Shown piece by piece: positions 51,150-60,827 of a stretch of DNA of 64,000 nucleotides (positions are counted from its first letter, which is position 1; every line of letters starts with the position of its first letter). A program made the translations under genes and the position numbers. The DNA is from Saliphagus infecundisoli (GTDB taxonomy: Archaea > Halobacteriota > Halobacteria > Halobacteriales > Natrialbaceae). The notes beneath the pieces were generated by a model. It ran no database searches. It had not been told where the DNA came from and was given only the letters and a program-made list of their open reading frames with translations. The stretch spans positions 1 through 64,000 of the forward strand of contig NZ_JAIWHV010000014.1 in assembly GCF_020177375.1 (NCBI RefSeq), written 5' to 3'.

Positions 51150-52341
51150 CTCTGAAATCGAGAACGTTCCTCACGCCGCGCAACGATCTGCCCAGTTTGC
51201 TATTTCGATCGCTTTCGGCGGTCTCCTGATGTTGTTTTGCATACTTTTCTTTCAACACGGGCGTCGTCTTCCCAGAGAGCAGTGTGACGTGATCCCCTCC
51301 CCACCCCTTGCCCGTCCCGAATCGTGTGAGTGCAACCTCGCTGCCGATGAAATAGTCCTCATCAACCCCGTGGGACCCACCTTTCGGGCGAAGTGGGAAC
51401 CGATCAATCGAGAGGAGTTGGGGGATCACCTCACGCGTCACGCCTGCGTCGTCGAGGCGATCGTACTGCTCGTTACGCTCGTCTGCTGCCGTTCGAGGGC
51501 GGTAGTACGGGTTCGCGCACGAAATGCACTCGACTGGGCTCTCGCGACCCCTGTAACCAATGAGACGGTGTTCGCTGACGTTCACAAGTGGGCCAGGACC
51601 GAGCAGGAGGCGTGCTTGAGCCTCTGTATGCTGTCGATCGACTGCCGACGGGCTACCGAGCGCAGGGTGGCTGAGGCGATCGTTCAGCCATTGTGTCACG
51701 AGCGGGCCGTGCTGTTCGAGCGTCGTGACGGAAACTGACGTCCACGAATAGACTTCTTCGTCGGGAGATTCGGTCAATCGGATTGTGAAGCGTAACCAGA
51801 CACCCTCAACGGCAGTAAGCCCGATGCAGCGAACGGTCATGTATTGGTTTCCGTGGGGGAAGCCGGGACGCTGACGCTCGCCAGGAGGGTCGAGTTGGGT
51901 TTCAAGATCGGTATAGATCCGTCGAACGTTCTCGGTCGCCTCGAAATAGTCGTCCAGACCGTTCCCACCGATCTGTGCGCGCTCACCCGCGATAGTATAG
52001 TAGAAGCTCCGTCCGGTATCAGCATCGAACTGGTCTATGAGGTCTCGAACGACCGTCTTGCTCTCAGCGAGCGTCTCGGCGTCGACGGTGTAGTGTTGAT
52101 GACGAATATCGCTGAGATCGATCGCAAGCGGATCATCCTGTAGTGTCTTTGCGTCCGGGGCGAGCGTCATCAGTGGATCATCATCCACATACACCACGGG
52201 CGTCTGCGACTCGTTTCGGAGCGTAAGCCGGTCGGTCCGATGGACGAGCGGCGGGTAATCGTCCGTGTGAGATTTCAACGCGTCTTCAATCGGCGGAACC
52301 GTATCCCGTGGTCGCGTTCGCCGCCGGTTTCGAGTCGCCAT
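51136..52341 (-). CDS. Hypothetical protein of the transfer cluster, 401 aa
   Basis: This soluble protein has no membrane segment. A short N-terminal basic stretch (MATRNRRRTRPR) is followed by a mixed alpha/beta region (FYYTIAGERAQIGGNGLDDYFEATENVRRIYTDLE and YMTVRCIGLTAVEGVWLRFTIRLTESPDEEVYSW). A C-terminal part has CISCANPYYRPRTAADERNEQY. It sits between the two ATPase genes with no gap, so it probably works with the secretion motor. I do not recognise the family. Confidence 0.65.
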   Translation of the reverse strand: MATRNRRRTRPRDTVPPIEDALKSHTDDYPPLVHRTDRLTLRNESQTPVVYVDDDPLMTLAPDAKTLQDDPLAIDLSDIRHQHYTVDAETLAESKTVVRDLIDQFDADTGRSFYYTIAGERAQIGGNGLDDYFEATENVRRIYTDLETQLDPPGERQRPGFPHGNQYMTVRCIGLTAVEGVWLRFTIRLTESPDEEVYSWTSVSVTTLEQHGPLVTQWLNDRLSHPALGSPSAVDRQHTEAQARLLLGPGPLVNVSEHRLIGYRGRESPVECISCANPYYRPRTAADERNEQYDRLDDAGVTREVIPQLLSIDRFPLRPKGGSHGVDEDYFIGSEVALTRFGTGKGWGGDHVTLLSGKTTPVLKEKYAKQHQETAESDRNSKLGRSLRGVRNVLDFRGDCR

Positions 52342-55300
52342 CTACAGCCACCTCCACTCGTCCGTCTGCTCGCGCAGAAATGACGCCATGTTCTCCCCGT
52401 GATTCGACGGGTCGTACTGTACGAAGGCGAACTCGCACGGATTGTGATGATCCCCCATCTCGACGCGAAGCGGATAACAGCCCTTCTGGTCAACCTTCAG
52501 CAGTGCTTCCGAGAAGCCGTACTCCTCTTTCCCGGGAGTCGCTCCCTGGATGTATTCTTTCTCCGAGTCGGTGAGATCGAACCGCTCGGCCCACGTGTCG
52601 TCCATCTCTTCGAGATAGTGGAAGATTTTCACGCTCATCTGGTCGATGATGATCTGGGCGTCCTCTTGCTTCTGCTCGCGATTCTCGTCGTCGACCGTAT
52701 CCTTCTCGCCGTAGAACTCCCCGACCGACTGCGTACTGAAGATCATCGAGAGATCGTAGTGCCGCGAGTGACGGATCGCTTGTTTGAGGAAGGAGAGGTC
52801 TGACGAGTGCTTGGTCATGTAGTGGGACTCGTCCATCGCCATGATCGTCGGGTGTTCGCTCCGCTTGGCCTGCTGATAAACCAGCGAGGTGAGCGTCTGC
52901 ATCATCAGGCCCGTCTTCGCCTCGCCCTCGTAGCGCTGGAGGTCTAGGTACAGCGTATCGGACTCGCTGATATCGAGTTCGGTTGGCTTCGTCAGGTGGT
53001 GGTAGATCCCACCCTCTTCGAACGCTGAGATGTCGTTGTTCAGAATCCGAATCGCCGTCTCCTTCCGATCCTCCCAGGACTCCTCGTCGTCAGCGATCTC
53101 GTCGCGAACGAACTGGTCCGGGTCGTTCACCATGTCCTCGAGTACCTGGATGGCGTCGGTGATCGTCGGACTCGGGCGGTCGTGGGTGGCAGGGGCTTCG
53201 GTGATCCCCGCTCGGTCAAACGCTACCTCGATTGCCTTCTGCCACGTTCCCTTCTTGTCCGTGAGATCCAGATCCTCGAGCCGATAGTACGTCTGGATGA
53301 ACGTCATTCCCCGGCGCTTGACGTCCTTGAGTGGGGTCGACTCGCCGATCCGTTTCAGCTTCTCCTCGGGCACTGCTTCGATCTCGAGGGGGTTGATTGG
53401 CGTTTCTCCACCGATCACGACGTGGTTGCCATCGAAGATCTCACAGAGTCCCGTAAACTCGCGAACCGGGTCGATGAGAACCATCCGCGTCTCCGGATTT
53501 TGGATCTTGTGTCGAAGCAGGAACGTCTTCAGGGTGGTTGTCTTCCCCGAGCCGATCTTGCCGAAGATCCCCATGTTGTAGCCCGTACTTCGGCTGAACA
53601 GATCGAGGACCGTCGGTTCGCACCGATCGGCATGGGTTCCAATCTCGACGCCGCCCGGCTCGATCAGGTTCTCGGAAGTCCACGGGATGAGCGCTGCGAG
53701 CCCATTGCTCGTCATAGTTACTTCCTCCCCCGTGTCGTCCTTCGCAAGCGGGGCGGCCGTCTGGTAGCCCTCGACCTGATGGTATTTCATCTCCTTCGCG
53801 TCGGCGTTCAACTCGCGAAGGCTCGTCCGGACGGAGCGAATGGCCTTCTTCAGAAGCTTCGGCGAAGGAGCTCGAAGCTCGATATACGTTGTACTCTCGA
53901 AGAGTCCCGTGTCGGGTTGCTCGACGGACTCTTTGATGTCGCGGGCGGCCTCGTAGCTCTGCCTGTAACGCTCGGCAAAGGGGCTGTTTTTCTCCTCGGC
54001 ATTCGCCGTCTTCTGCTCCATCGCATCGACCTGACTCTTCAACTCCCGACGCTTGTTATCGACGTCGAGACCCTGGAAGTGCGTCGAGGTCGTGGCTCGA
54101 ACCCCTGGTTCATCGAAGTTCAAGATTGGCTCGAGCATTCCGAGTGGAGGACGTCCCGGCCAGTCACGGATCGCTAGCGTTGTCGAGTACGTATCATCGT
54201 CGAGAACGACGTAGCGCGGGCTCTCGGAAGGGTTGATTGAGTCCGGCGAGAGGAGTGACTGGTAGCGCCACTCAAGTTCGTCCTCGTCGGTCACGATCCC
54301 GACGGTCGCACCGTTGTTTAACGCCTCGGGCTCGTACTCAATCTCGGAAAACTCGCTGTCGTCGTCTTCGCCTTCCTCTTTCCCCTCTTGGTCGTCGGTG
54401 TCGTCGCCCTGCTCGCCGTCGTCTGCTCCTCGATCGTCGTCGGGGCGGCGGTCGCTGTCGGGACGGTCCTCCGGGTCGGGACTGGGACCGAAGTCGCTCC
54501 TGGGTCTTTCGTCTCCTTTCTGGCCGTCCCCGCTGATCTGCTCACGGAGCAACGTGGAGAGATCACTGCCACCGCCACGGGTTGAACTTCGACTCCGCCC
54601 TCGGTCCTTCCGATCATGCTCTCGGTCCTGACTCTGCTCTTGATCCTGCCCGACGACCGTCCCACCGTCCGGGGCTGTCGCCGACGCGGAGACTCCTGGG
54701 GCCGCTTCACGCCGTGATCTGGTGTTTCCCGGGTCTGGGCGATCCGTGGTGAGATGGCTATAGTCGAGGTCGTGCTCGGGATCACCGGATTCCTCGTCGT
54801 CTACCGGCACCGGACACTGGCGAACGAGCGACGTGAAATCCTCGTACTCGTAGACGTCGTCGCCTCGGTAGTAGTCCGCGAGCACTTTCGAAAATGCCGA
54901 CGACGACAAGGGGACGGCCGTAATGTCCGAATCAACCGAGCGGGCGAGCTCCGCCACCTCGTTCAAGCGCATCTCAAGCTTTTCGACCATCTCCTGGAGG
55001 TGCTCTTCGGAGCCCTCACGCTCTGCAAGCCGCTTTGCCGTCACGAACTTCCCGAGGATTGGCACCGCTGCGAGCCCCTCGTCGTCCACCGAAATAACGA
55101 CGTCCTCGGGATCGACAGCGACGATGAAATAGTACTCGCGGGTCATCGTCGTCTCCTGTAAGACGCTCACCGTCCACGCTCGTTCCTCGCAAATGTCCGT
55201 GAGAACGTTCCGGGTGAGTGTCGTCTGGTCGTCGCCGTCCTCCTCAGCAGAGATTGCCTGCGACCGATACTCAGACCCTCGCTGTCGGTAGGTGTTCTCC

Positions 55301-55944
55301 CGGCTCTCGTAATCGACCGACCGCATCGTGTTGAACCACTGTGCGCCATAGTGCACCTTCGACGCGAGCGATCGGGCGAGACGGTTGACCTTCGTCCGCC
55401 ACTCGTCTTCGTCCTTCGTCGCCATGTTCGCGGGCGTCACGCGCACCGCGCCGACAAGCGTCCCGTCTGACCGCTCGACTGCATGAGAGTCCCGGTACGC
55501 CTTCTTGACCTCGATAAACTCCTGGGTCGAATCGTCTGTCCCTGATCCGAACACACTCCACTTGATGAGCGGCAGGGACGCGACTCGTCTCACAAACGAT
55601 TCTGGCTCGGGCTGGCGGTCGCTGGTGGTCTCGTTGCTCATGGTATGGACGTATTCCGGTTGATCGGTGTAGTGGCGGTACAGGTCGATGACGTAGCGGT
55701 GAATCCGACGGTGCGACGGGGCCGCAAACACGAGGATCGTCGAGACGATGAACGCCAGGAGGCCGATTGCCCCGAGCGGGAACGTCATTCCCGGTGGCGA
55801 CAGGACGACCGCGACCGTCCAGAACGCGAACGCCACCGCGTACACGATCACGAACTCGGAGAGCGCTCGACCGGCGATCTCCGGCTGCTTCACGATCGTA
55901 TTCAGTACCTGATCGCGCCGTCGTTCCGATTGTTCAGTAGTCAT
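52342..55944 (-). CDS. VirB4-like conjugation ATPase, 1200 aa
   Basis: Two membrane segments near residues 25-75 (IVYAVAFAFWTVAVVLSPPGM and FPLGAIGLLAFIVSTILVFAA) form a PrgI/VirB3-like start fused to the ATPase. A variable acidic linker (about 390-530) follows. The motor has Walker A YNMGIFGKIGSGKTTTLKTFLL near residue 798 and Walker B HPTIMAMDESHYMTKHS near 1035, with IFSTQSVGEFYGE behind it. VirB4 proteins power assembly of type IV secretion-like channels. It is directly followed by the 401-aa gene and preceded by the VirB6-like gene. Confidence 0.88.
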   Translation of the reverse strand: MTTEQSERRRDQVLNTIVKQPEIAGRALSEFVIVYAVAFAFWTVAVVLSPPGMTFPLGAIGLLAFIVSTILVFAAPSHRRIHRYVIDLYRHYTDQPEYVHTMSNETTSDRQPEPESFVRRVASLPLIKWSVFGSGTDDSTQEFIEVKKAYRDSHAVERSDGTLVGAVRVTPANMATKDEDEWRTKVNRLARSLASKVHYGAQWFNTMRSVDYESRENTYRQRGSEYRSQAISAEEDGDDQTTLTRNVLTDICEERAWTVSVLQETTMTREYYFIVAVDPEDVVISVDDEGLAAVPILGKFVTAKRLAEREGSEEHLQEMVEKLEMRLNEVAELARSVDSDITAVPLSSSAFSKVLADYYRGDDVYEYEDFTSLVRQCPVPVDDEESGDPEHDLDYSHLTTDRPDPGNTRSRREAAPGVSASATAPDGGTVVGQDQEQSQDREHDRKDRGRSRSSTRGGGSDLSTLLREQISGDGQKGDERPRSDFGPSPDPEDRPDSDRRPDDDRGADDGEQGDDTDDQEGKEEGEDDDSEFSEIEYEPEALNNGATVGIVTDEDELEWRYQSLLSPDSINPSESPRYVVLDDDTYSTTLAIRDWPGRPPLGMLEPILNFDEPGVRATTSTHFQGLDVDNKRRELKSQVDAMEQKTANAEEKNSPFAERYRQSYEAARDIKESVEQPDTGLFESTTYIELRAPSPKLLKKAIRSVRTSLRELNADAKEMKYHQVEGYQTAAPLAKDDTGEEVTMTSNGLAALIPWTSENLIEPGGVEIGTHADRCEPTVLDLFSRSTGYNMGIFGKIGSGKTTTLKTFLLRHKIQNPETRMVLIDPVREFTGLCEIFDGNHVVIGGETPINPLEIEAVPEEKLKRIGESTPLKDVKRRGMTFIQTYYRLEDLDLTDKKGTWQKAIEVAFDRAGITEAPATHDRPSPTITDAIQVLEDMVNDPDQFVRDEIADDEESWEDRKETAIRILNNDISAFEEGGIYHHLTKPTELDISESDTLYLDLQRYEGEAKTGLMMQTLTSLVYQQAKRSEHPTIMAMDESHYMTKHSSDLSFLKQAIRHSRHYDLSMIFSTQSVGEFYGEKDTVDDENREQKQEDAQIIIDQMSVKIFHYLEEMDDTWAERFDLTDSEKEYIQGATPGKEEYGFSEALLKVDQKGCYPLRVEMGDHHNPCEFAFVQYDPSNHGENMASFLREQTDEWRWL

Positions 55945-55962
55945 GGTGTGATCTGAAGCCTC

Positions 55963-57492
55963 CTAGTCGGACACCTGTCGATAGGCATCCACGTCGTCTC
56001 GACGCCCGCCGATTGAACCGACTGCACGCGCCGAGGACGCCTGCTCACGGTCGCGAGACGCTTGGCGAACCATCGTCGTCCGCTCGGCCTGCGTACTTCC
56101 GGCACCTGGACCGCGCTTGTGGACACGCGGATCCAGCGACGGCTCTTTCTCGGTCGAGATGAGTCCGATCCGCTCCCCGATATTCACCGCCCTGCTTCGA
56201 CTAGCGGCTGCACCACCTGACACGATGTCACGAGCACGGCCCCCAGCGCGTCTCGCCTGTTGTGGGGTCTTCACGTCGTAACCCATCCGGCTTCGGCGCT
56301 GGAGTCCTGCACCGATCGCTCCTGCTGAACCAGCCATGAGCGCGTTCGTAACGAACATCGCTTTCATGATCGCGAGCGGGACCAGGATCGCAATCACGAG
56401 CGTCCCCAACGTGAGAATCACCCCAGCCATGCCACTCGCATTGAAGCCCCACTCGATGCTGATCGCTGCGCTGAACAGCACAGCTGCTGGGATCGGCATG
56501 ATCAACAGCCCGATATACGACCAGATGAACAACGACCCGATCCGGCGAACGATCTTGTGGGGGCCGAGTAAGGCAAACGAGATCGCGAACGGGAACAGGA
56601 ACGGCATGACCATGTAGAGGAGCGTCCAGCGAAAGCCCCAGAGAAGCGCGAAGACGATGGCCTTCAGCCATCCGAAGAGGTAGATCCCACCGGCTGCAGC
56701 GACTGACGCGCTCCCCAACTGCGGGAGGTTGGCGGTCAGTTCCTCCGTTGTCGGTCCGAACCACGAAGCGATCGAGTCTGCCGCGAGGTGCAGGAGCGAA
56801 GTGAGCGGCCATGCGAGGGCGAACGCAACGATACCGCCCATAATCATCAGCGCCCACGACGATGCCTGATACGAGTTGAAGAACGTCCCGAACGGAAGGA
56901 TCGTCGCGACGACCATGATCGATAGCACCATGAAGAACAGGACGACCGGCGACACCGCTCCGATGTAGATCTCGTCATAGAGCGCGTTATAGTGGTCGTC
57001 TGTCGGCGTTCCAAAGACACCCATCCAGCCGTCGTTATCCATCGTTGGCGTGCTCGTAGCGAACTCGATTGAGCCCTCGAGAATCGCCTCAAACGTGGAT
57101 TGAGCCGTCTCATCGATCCACTCAACAACGTGATTGACCATCGCGACGGCGATGTTTCGTGGGTCTAACTGCGAGAATCCAAACCCACCGCCGCCTCTTC
57201 CAATCCCGCCCTCGTCATCGCTCTCGTTGTCATCAGCGTCGTCTCCCTCTTGGTCAGCGACTTCATCTCCTCTTCCACCGTCGAGAATGCCGTCACCACT
57301 CGCGTTCTCGTCACCACCGGCCCCGTCATCGCTTTCGTTGTCATCCTCGACGTCGGGCACTGGCCCATCGTCGTCCGTCTCATTGCCTCCTTCCTGAGCA
57401 GTGACTCCGTCGAGAAAAATCCCTGGCGCAAGCACTAGACCGGGTACCAACCCGATGAGGAGGATGACACGGAACCAACTAACTCGGCGCAC
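55963..57492 (-). CDS. VirB6/TrbL-like polytopic membrane protein, 509 aa
   Basis: A signal-like N-terminus (FRVILLIGLVPGLVLAPGIFL) is followed by about 90 acidic low-complexity residues (DDDGPVPDVEDDNESDDGAGG...). Six or seven membrane segments come next (about 185-400, for example VSPVVLFFMVLSIMVVATILPFGTFF). The tail is basic and soluble (QRRSRMGYDVKTPQQARRAGGRARDIVSG). This is the organisation of VirB6/TrbL channel proteins. It lies 18 bases upstream of the VirB4-like gene and is transcribed with it. Confidence 0.75.
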   Translation of the reverse strand: MRRVSWFRVILLIGLVPGLVLAPGIFLDGVTAQEGGNETDDDGPVPDVEDDNESDDGAGGDENASGDGILDGGRGDEVADQEGDDADDNESDDEGGIGRGGGGFGFSQLDPRNIAVAMVNHVVEWIDETAQSTFEAILEGSIEFATSTPTMDNDGWMGVFGTPTDDHYNALYDEIYIGAVSPVVLFFMVLSIMVVATILPFGTFFNSYQASSWALMIMGGIVAFALAWPLTSLLHLAADSIASWFGPTTEELTANLPQLGSASVAAAGGIYLFGWLKAIVFALLWGFRWTLLYMVMPFLFPFAISFALLGPHKIVRRIGSLFIWSYIGLLIMPIPAAVLFSAAISIEWGFNASGMAGVILTLGTLVIAILVPLAIMKAMFVTNALMAGSAGAIGAGLQRRSRMGYDVKTPQQARRAGGRARDIVSGGAAASRSRAVNIGERIGLISTEKEPSLDPRVHKRGPGAGSTQAERTTMVRQASRDREQASSARAVGSIGGRRDDVDAYRQVSD

Positions 57493-57498
57493 TGGACA

Positions 57499-57951
57499 TC
57501 ACCCCAGAATCGGGATGCACGAAGGGACGTTGAGGCTACCGACGCCCACAGCGAGCACAAGCACGCTGATCCCGAAGAGGACGAATCCGACGGCAATCGG
57601 GATTCGCCCCATCATTGAGTAGCCGGTCTGCATCCACCAGCCACTCACCGGCAGCGCCTCGATCGCGCCACCAAGGAAAATCGCAGTGACGATCACACCG
57701 AAGAACATGAAGATCGCCACCCAGACAGCGAGCTCCATGAAGTCTCCAGCGGGAGTCGCGCAGATCTCCTCACCCATCTGAAGCGGGTAAACGAATTGTT
57801 CAGAGGACGCAGGCGCTGCTGCAACCACTCCCGAGAACAGTGACAGTGCAACCGTAACCACAAGGACCGTCATAGCAGCACGCACGCTGGAGCGCGACTC
57901 CAGAGTCGGAATCTGTGCATCACGGACGAGTGTTGCCAGCCGATTGTTCAT
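57499..57951 (-). CDS. Small membrane protein, pilin-like (VirB2/TrbC-type organisation), 150 aa
   Basis: The start at 57951 (MNNRLATLVRDAQIPTLESRSS) is used; a start five codons upstream is also possible. A first hydrophobic segment ends in an Ala-rich signal-like site (FSGVVAAAPASS). Two more membrane segments follow (FMELAVWVAIFMFFGVIVTAIFLGGAI and IPIAVGFVLFGISVLVLAVGVG), and two Cys are in ICATPAG and VPSCIPILG. A signal plus two helices is the VirB2/TrbC layout. It is the first gene of the transfer operon. Confidence 0.6.
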   Translation of the reverse strand: MNNRLATLVRDAQIPTLESRSSVRAAMTVLVVTVALSLFSGVVAAAPASSEQFVYPLQMGEEICATPAGDFMELAVWVAIFMFFGVIVTAIFLGGAIEALPVSGWWMQTGYSMMGRIPIAVGFVLFGISVLVLAVGVGSLNVPSCIPILG

Positions 57952-57966
57952 TGACACCAGCTCCAC

Positions 57967-58084
57967 TGGAACGCAAGTCGAACCTGATAATAACCGCTAT
58001 GCCTATAATATGATATATAGCCGTAACGTATTTAGTTTTAGTTAGACCTACCTCGCTATATGGATTTCACATGGAGGTTCCATC
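57967..58084. promoter_or_regulatory. Divergent AT-rich promoter of the transfer operon and the 71-aa gene
   Basis: CTATAATATGATATATAG near 57998-58020 and TTTAGTTTTAGTTAG near 58033 provide TATA-like sequence for both directions. The leftward operon runs from here to about 43.9 kb. Confidence 0.5.
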
Positions 58085-58300
58085 ATGGGTGCTGAGTCTG
58101 AAACGGGCGAAATCGCGACCTACCAGGGAACGATCAATCGAGAGGTATCGGAAGAGTTCAAACAGTGCGTTTCGCGGAAAGTAAATATAGATGATAAGAT
58201 GAACGAGGTCATCACAGGCCGGACTAAGACACAGAACGAACGCGAACAGCGATTAGCACAGTTGGAACACAGCGACCAGGTAGAGTCGCTCACAGAGTAA
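58085..58300 (+). CDS. Small acidic protein, 71 aa
   Basis: The protein reads MGAESETGEIATYQGTINREVSEEFKQCVSRKVNIDDKMNEVITGRTKTQNEREQRLAQLEHSD. It is helical and charged, with a single Cys. GGAGG precedes the ATG. It stops two bases before the next gene and is divergent from the transfer operon. No family is recognised; an accessory or regulatory role in transfer is possible. Confidence 0.55.
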   Translation: MGAESETGEIATYQGTINREVSEEFKQCVSRKVNIDDKMNEVITGRTKTQNEREQRLAQLEHSDQVESLTE

Positions 58301-58302
58301 CA

Positions 58303-58548
58303 ATGCCAGTGTATTTCAAGCGAACAGATGCAAAGCTCGGTCGGTTAATCGCCGTCTGTACCGTGATCGCTGCCGTCTTCTTCCTCGGGGGAGGCGACGT
58401 CCTTCCGGCATTCGTTTTCGCGATCGCTGGCGGCTTCCTGTTTATACAAAGTGACCCACAGCAGTCAGCACTTCGCGATTTCGGGGTGAAGCTCATCTAC
58501 TTCGTGCTGATCGCGCTTGGAATCGGCCTCTATCACGGGTTCAACTAA
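58303..58548 (+). CDS. Small membrane protein, 81 aa
   Basis: Two or three hydrophobic segments are visible (LIAVCTVIAAVFFLGGGDVLPAFVFAIAGGFLFI and FGVKLIYFVLIALGIGLYHGF) with a basic start (MPVYFKRTDAKLGR). It is coupled to the 71-aa gene upstream and the lipoprotein gene downstream. No family is recognised. Confidence 0.6.
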   Translation: MPVYFKRTDAKLGRLIAVCTVIAAVFFLGGGDVLPAFVFAIAGGFLFIQSDPQQSALRDFGVKLIYFVLIALGIGLYHGFN

Positions 58549-58564
58549 CCGAAACGAGAGAACC

Positions 58565-60046
58565 ATGGCCCAGCAGGAACCTCGATCCGGCGGGAACTCC
58601 ACTGATGACGGCGTGTGGTCCCGACGGAAGCTGCTCAGATCAGGTGCGTCGGCCGCGGCTATTGGATTCGCGGCACTGGCTGGCTGTACCGACGAAGATC
58701 TTGCGGAGAACGAACAGAGTGAGACAAGCGGAGGTGGGACAATCGGCGGTATGGCCCCACCCTCGCTCGATCCCTCAACGTATGACAGCTACTTCGATCG
58801 TGTTGTCGTCGCAACTGACGTCGGTGCTGATCCGACGGGAGAACAACCGATCGACTCGATCCTGAACGCCGAACTCCGACCGGGAACGCTGTTGCATTTC
58901 CCCGAAGGCATCTACAAGATGAACTCGGGGTTTCGAGCGACCGGAAGGACGGGGAATCTCGGGATCACGGGCAATCGAGCTGTGATTCGCCATGGTGAGG
59001 TCGAGGCCATCCACAGACACACGGTCGATCGGGGAGAGTACAGCGGCACCACGATGATGTTCCGTATCGGGACGTCGTCACGGCCACATCACGGACATTT
59101 CGTGTTTGGCGGTCTCATCTTCGATTGGGCGTGGCACGAAAACGCGGGAATGCAGGGTCTCAATGCGTTCATCAACGGGCAGGCTGAGATCCGAAATATC
59201 GTCTTTCACGGAACGCATTCGCTCGGATCATTCGCCAATTTGCGCGTCGCAACGGCTTCACCCGATTCCGTGGCCCTCGTTGACTCGATCGATATGCGCG
59301 GCGGCGGGCTCCACTACATCGATACGATCAACACCCGAGAAGAGCGCCGGTTCGATGACGGACCCGAGCACCCCGATTTCGGGCAAAGCTGGGGCTCGAC
59401 GGGGTTCACTGGCCATCCCGATCAGCAAGGGACGACCGTGATCCGCAACATGGTCTGTGGCCCATGGCCCGATAACACGGTCTACCCTCGGGGGGGTACC
59501 GGCCGAAAGATCGTCTCTGGGTGCACCGTCTGGAACGGCGGTGGGTCCCAGATTCGGAACAATGGAGGCGACGATTGGGAACCCGTCGACTGGCTGGATG
59601 GAACCGACGACAAAGAGGAAGCCCTCAACGGGCCGTATCCAGGCTCCGTGATCGAAAACTGCCACGTACTGATCGATCGCAAGCCGGATGGTGTCTACAT
59701 CGCCCCACGTGGAATCCTGCTCCAGGACGGCCCGCAACTCGTTCGTAACTGCGAAATCGAAATTGCGTTTTCCGAGGCCGGCGGTGCGGGCGGGACGTAT
59801 GGAATCGGCACTCGCGGCGAAGGCGGGTCCGCACCGGCCGGCCCAGCGGTCGTCGAGGACTGCGTGATTACGCTCCACGAGGATGCGAACGCAGTGTACG
59901 TCTCGCCGTACACGAATTCGATCGACTTCCGTGAGATGCAGATCAACGTCGTTGGGTGGAATCCGGTGTCCTCGAGTGCGTTGATGGGTGGTGAAGCTCC
60001 CCGGATGGATCAGCTGACGGTCAACACAATTCCAAACAATGGATAG
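58565..60046 (+). CDS. Tat lipoprotein with right-handed beta-helix fold, 493 aa
   Basis: The start at 58565 (MAQQEPRSGGNSTDDGVWSRRKLLRSGASAAAIGFAALAGC) gives a twin-arginine lipoprotein signal with Cys near residue 41. The mature part has repeated short beta-strand turns: GNLGITGNRAVIR, ARNIVFHGT-like stretches, VIRNMVCGPW, IVSGCTVWNGG, VIENCHVLIDR, LVRNCEIEI and VVEDCVITL. These suggest a pectate-lyase-type beta helix. It would sit on the outer cell surface. Substrate and catalysis cannot be read. It overlaps the next gene by 8 bases. Confidence 0.75.
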   Translation: MAQQEPRSGGNSTDDGVWSRRKLLRSGASAAAIGFAALAGCTDEDLAENEQSETSGGGTIGGMAPPSLDPSTYDSYFDRVVVATDVGADPTGEQPIDSILNAELRPGTLLHFPEGIYKMNSGFRATGRTGNLGITGNRAVIRHGEVEAIHRHTVDRGEYSGTTMMFRIGTSSRPHHGHFVFGGLIFDWAWHENAGMQGLNAFINGQAEIRNIVFHGTHSLGSFANLRVATASPDSVALVDSIDMRGGGLHYIDTINTREERRFDDGPEHPDFGQSWGSTGFTGHPDQQGTTVIRNMVCGPWPDNTVYPRGGTGRKIVSGCTVWNGGGSQIRNNGGDDWEPVDWLDGTDDKEEALNGPYPGSVIENCHVLIDRKPDGVYIAPRGILLQDGPQLVRNCEIEIAFSEAGGAGGTYGIGTRGEGGSAPAGPAVVEDCVITLHEDANAVYVSPYTNSIDFREMQINVVGWNPVSSSALMGGEAPRMDQLTVNTIPNNG

Positions 60047-60815
60047 ACGAGAACTCTTGGCGACTGGCGGCGTCTCGCTCATCGCAATCGCTGGCTGTCT
60101 CGGCACGTACGAGGTCGCAAGACAGTCGGGCCTCATGCCGAAGGGAGACGATAGTGGCTCCGGTTCGGACAGTGATTCGGACGAGGGTGGGCCGGAACTG
60201 AGCGACGATGCCGATGATCCGCTAGCCGATACTAGTGAAAGTGAAGACGACAGCCCGCTCGAGGACAACGAGAACAGCGAGAACGAGAGCAAACCCGTAC
60301 CGAAGGACAACGAGAGTAACGACTCGGACGAATCCTACGAACCTGATGATGGCCCGCTCCTTGACGATGTGAACGAGACGGTCAGTAACGAGACCAAGCG
60401 AAGCGGAACAAACGATACCGACGAGAGCCTCGTTGACGAACCAGAGGCCAACAGGAGCGACGAGAACGAGACTGACGGGAACGAATCAGGCGAGGTGCCT
60501 GACGATCGCCCAGAGGACCCGGCCGAGCACGTCACCTGGATTGAGACCGATCACGAAATCTTCGAGACGGAATACGGTGATTCAGAGGTGATCATCCTCG
60601 GCGAGATTCGCAACGAAACTGGCTACGACCTCTCGTATCTCCGTGTCGGCGGGCAGGGCTATCTCGATGGCGAACTCATCACCGAAAACTCGATCGAAAT
60701 CGCCGGATTAGCCACTGGAGATACCCTCACTATCGAAATCCCACTCTACGTCGAACCAGAAGCCATAGACGAGTATCGGTACGGTGTGTGGGAAGCCGAA
60801 TACGTCGAAGAATAA
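60039..60815 (+). CDS. Lipoprotein with acidic N-glycosylation-rich stalk, 258 aa
   Basis: The N-terminus MDRRELLATGGVSLIAIAGC is a lipoprotein signal. Residues about 35-170 form an Asp/Glu/Ser/Asn stalk with nine N-x-S/T sequons (NES, NDS, NET, NDT, NRS). The C-terminal 90 residues (VTWIETDHEIFETEYGDSEVIILGEIRNETGYDLSYLRVGGQGYLDGELI) look like an FxLYD-type beta sandwich. It is coupled to the beta-helix gene, so both may act at the cell surface. Confidence 0.7.
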   Translation: MDRRELLATGGVSLIAIAGCLGTYEVARQSGLMPKGDDSGSGSDSDSDEGGPELSDDADDPLADTSESEDDSPLEDNENSENESKPVPKDNESNDSDESYEPDDGPLLDDVNETVSNETKRSGTNDTDESLVDEPEANRSDENETDGNESGEVPDDRPEDPAEHVTWIETDHEIFETEYGDSEVIILGEIRNETGYDLSYLRVGGQGYLDGELITENSIEIAGLATGDTLTIEIPLYVEPEAIDEYRYGVWEAEYVEE

Positions 60816-60827
60816 ACCTCAGACACC

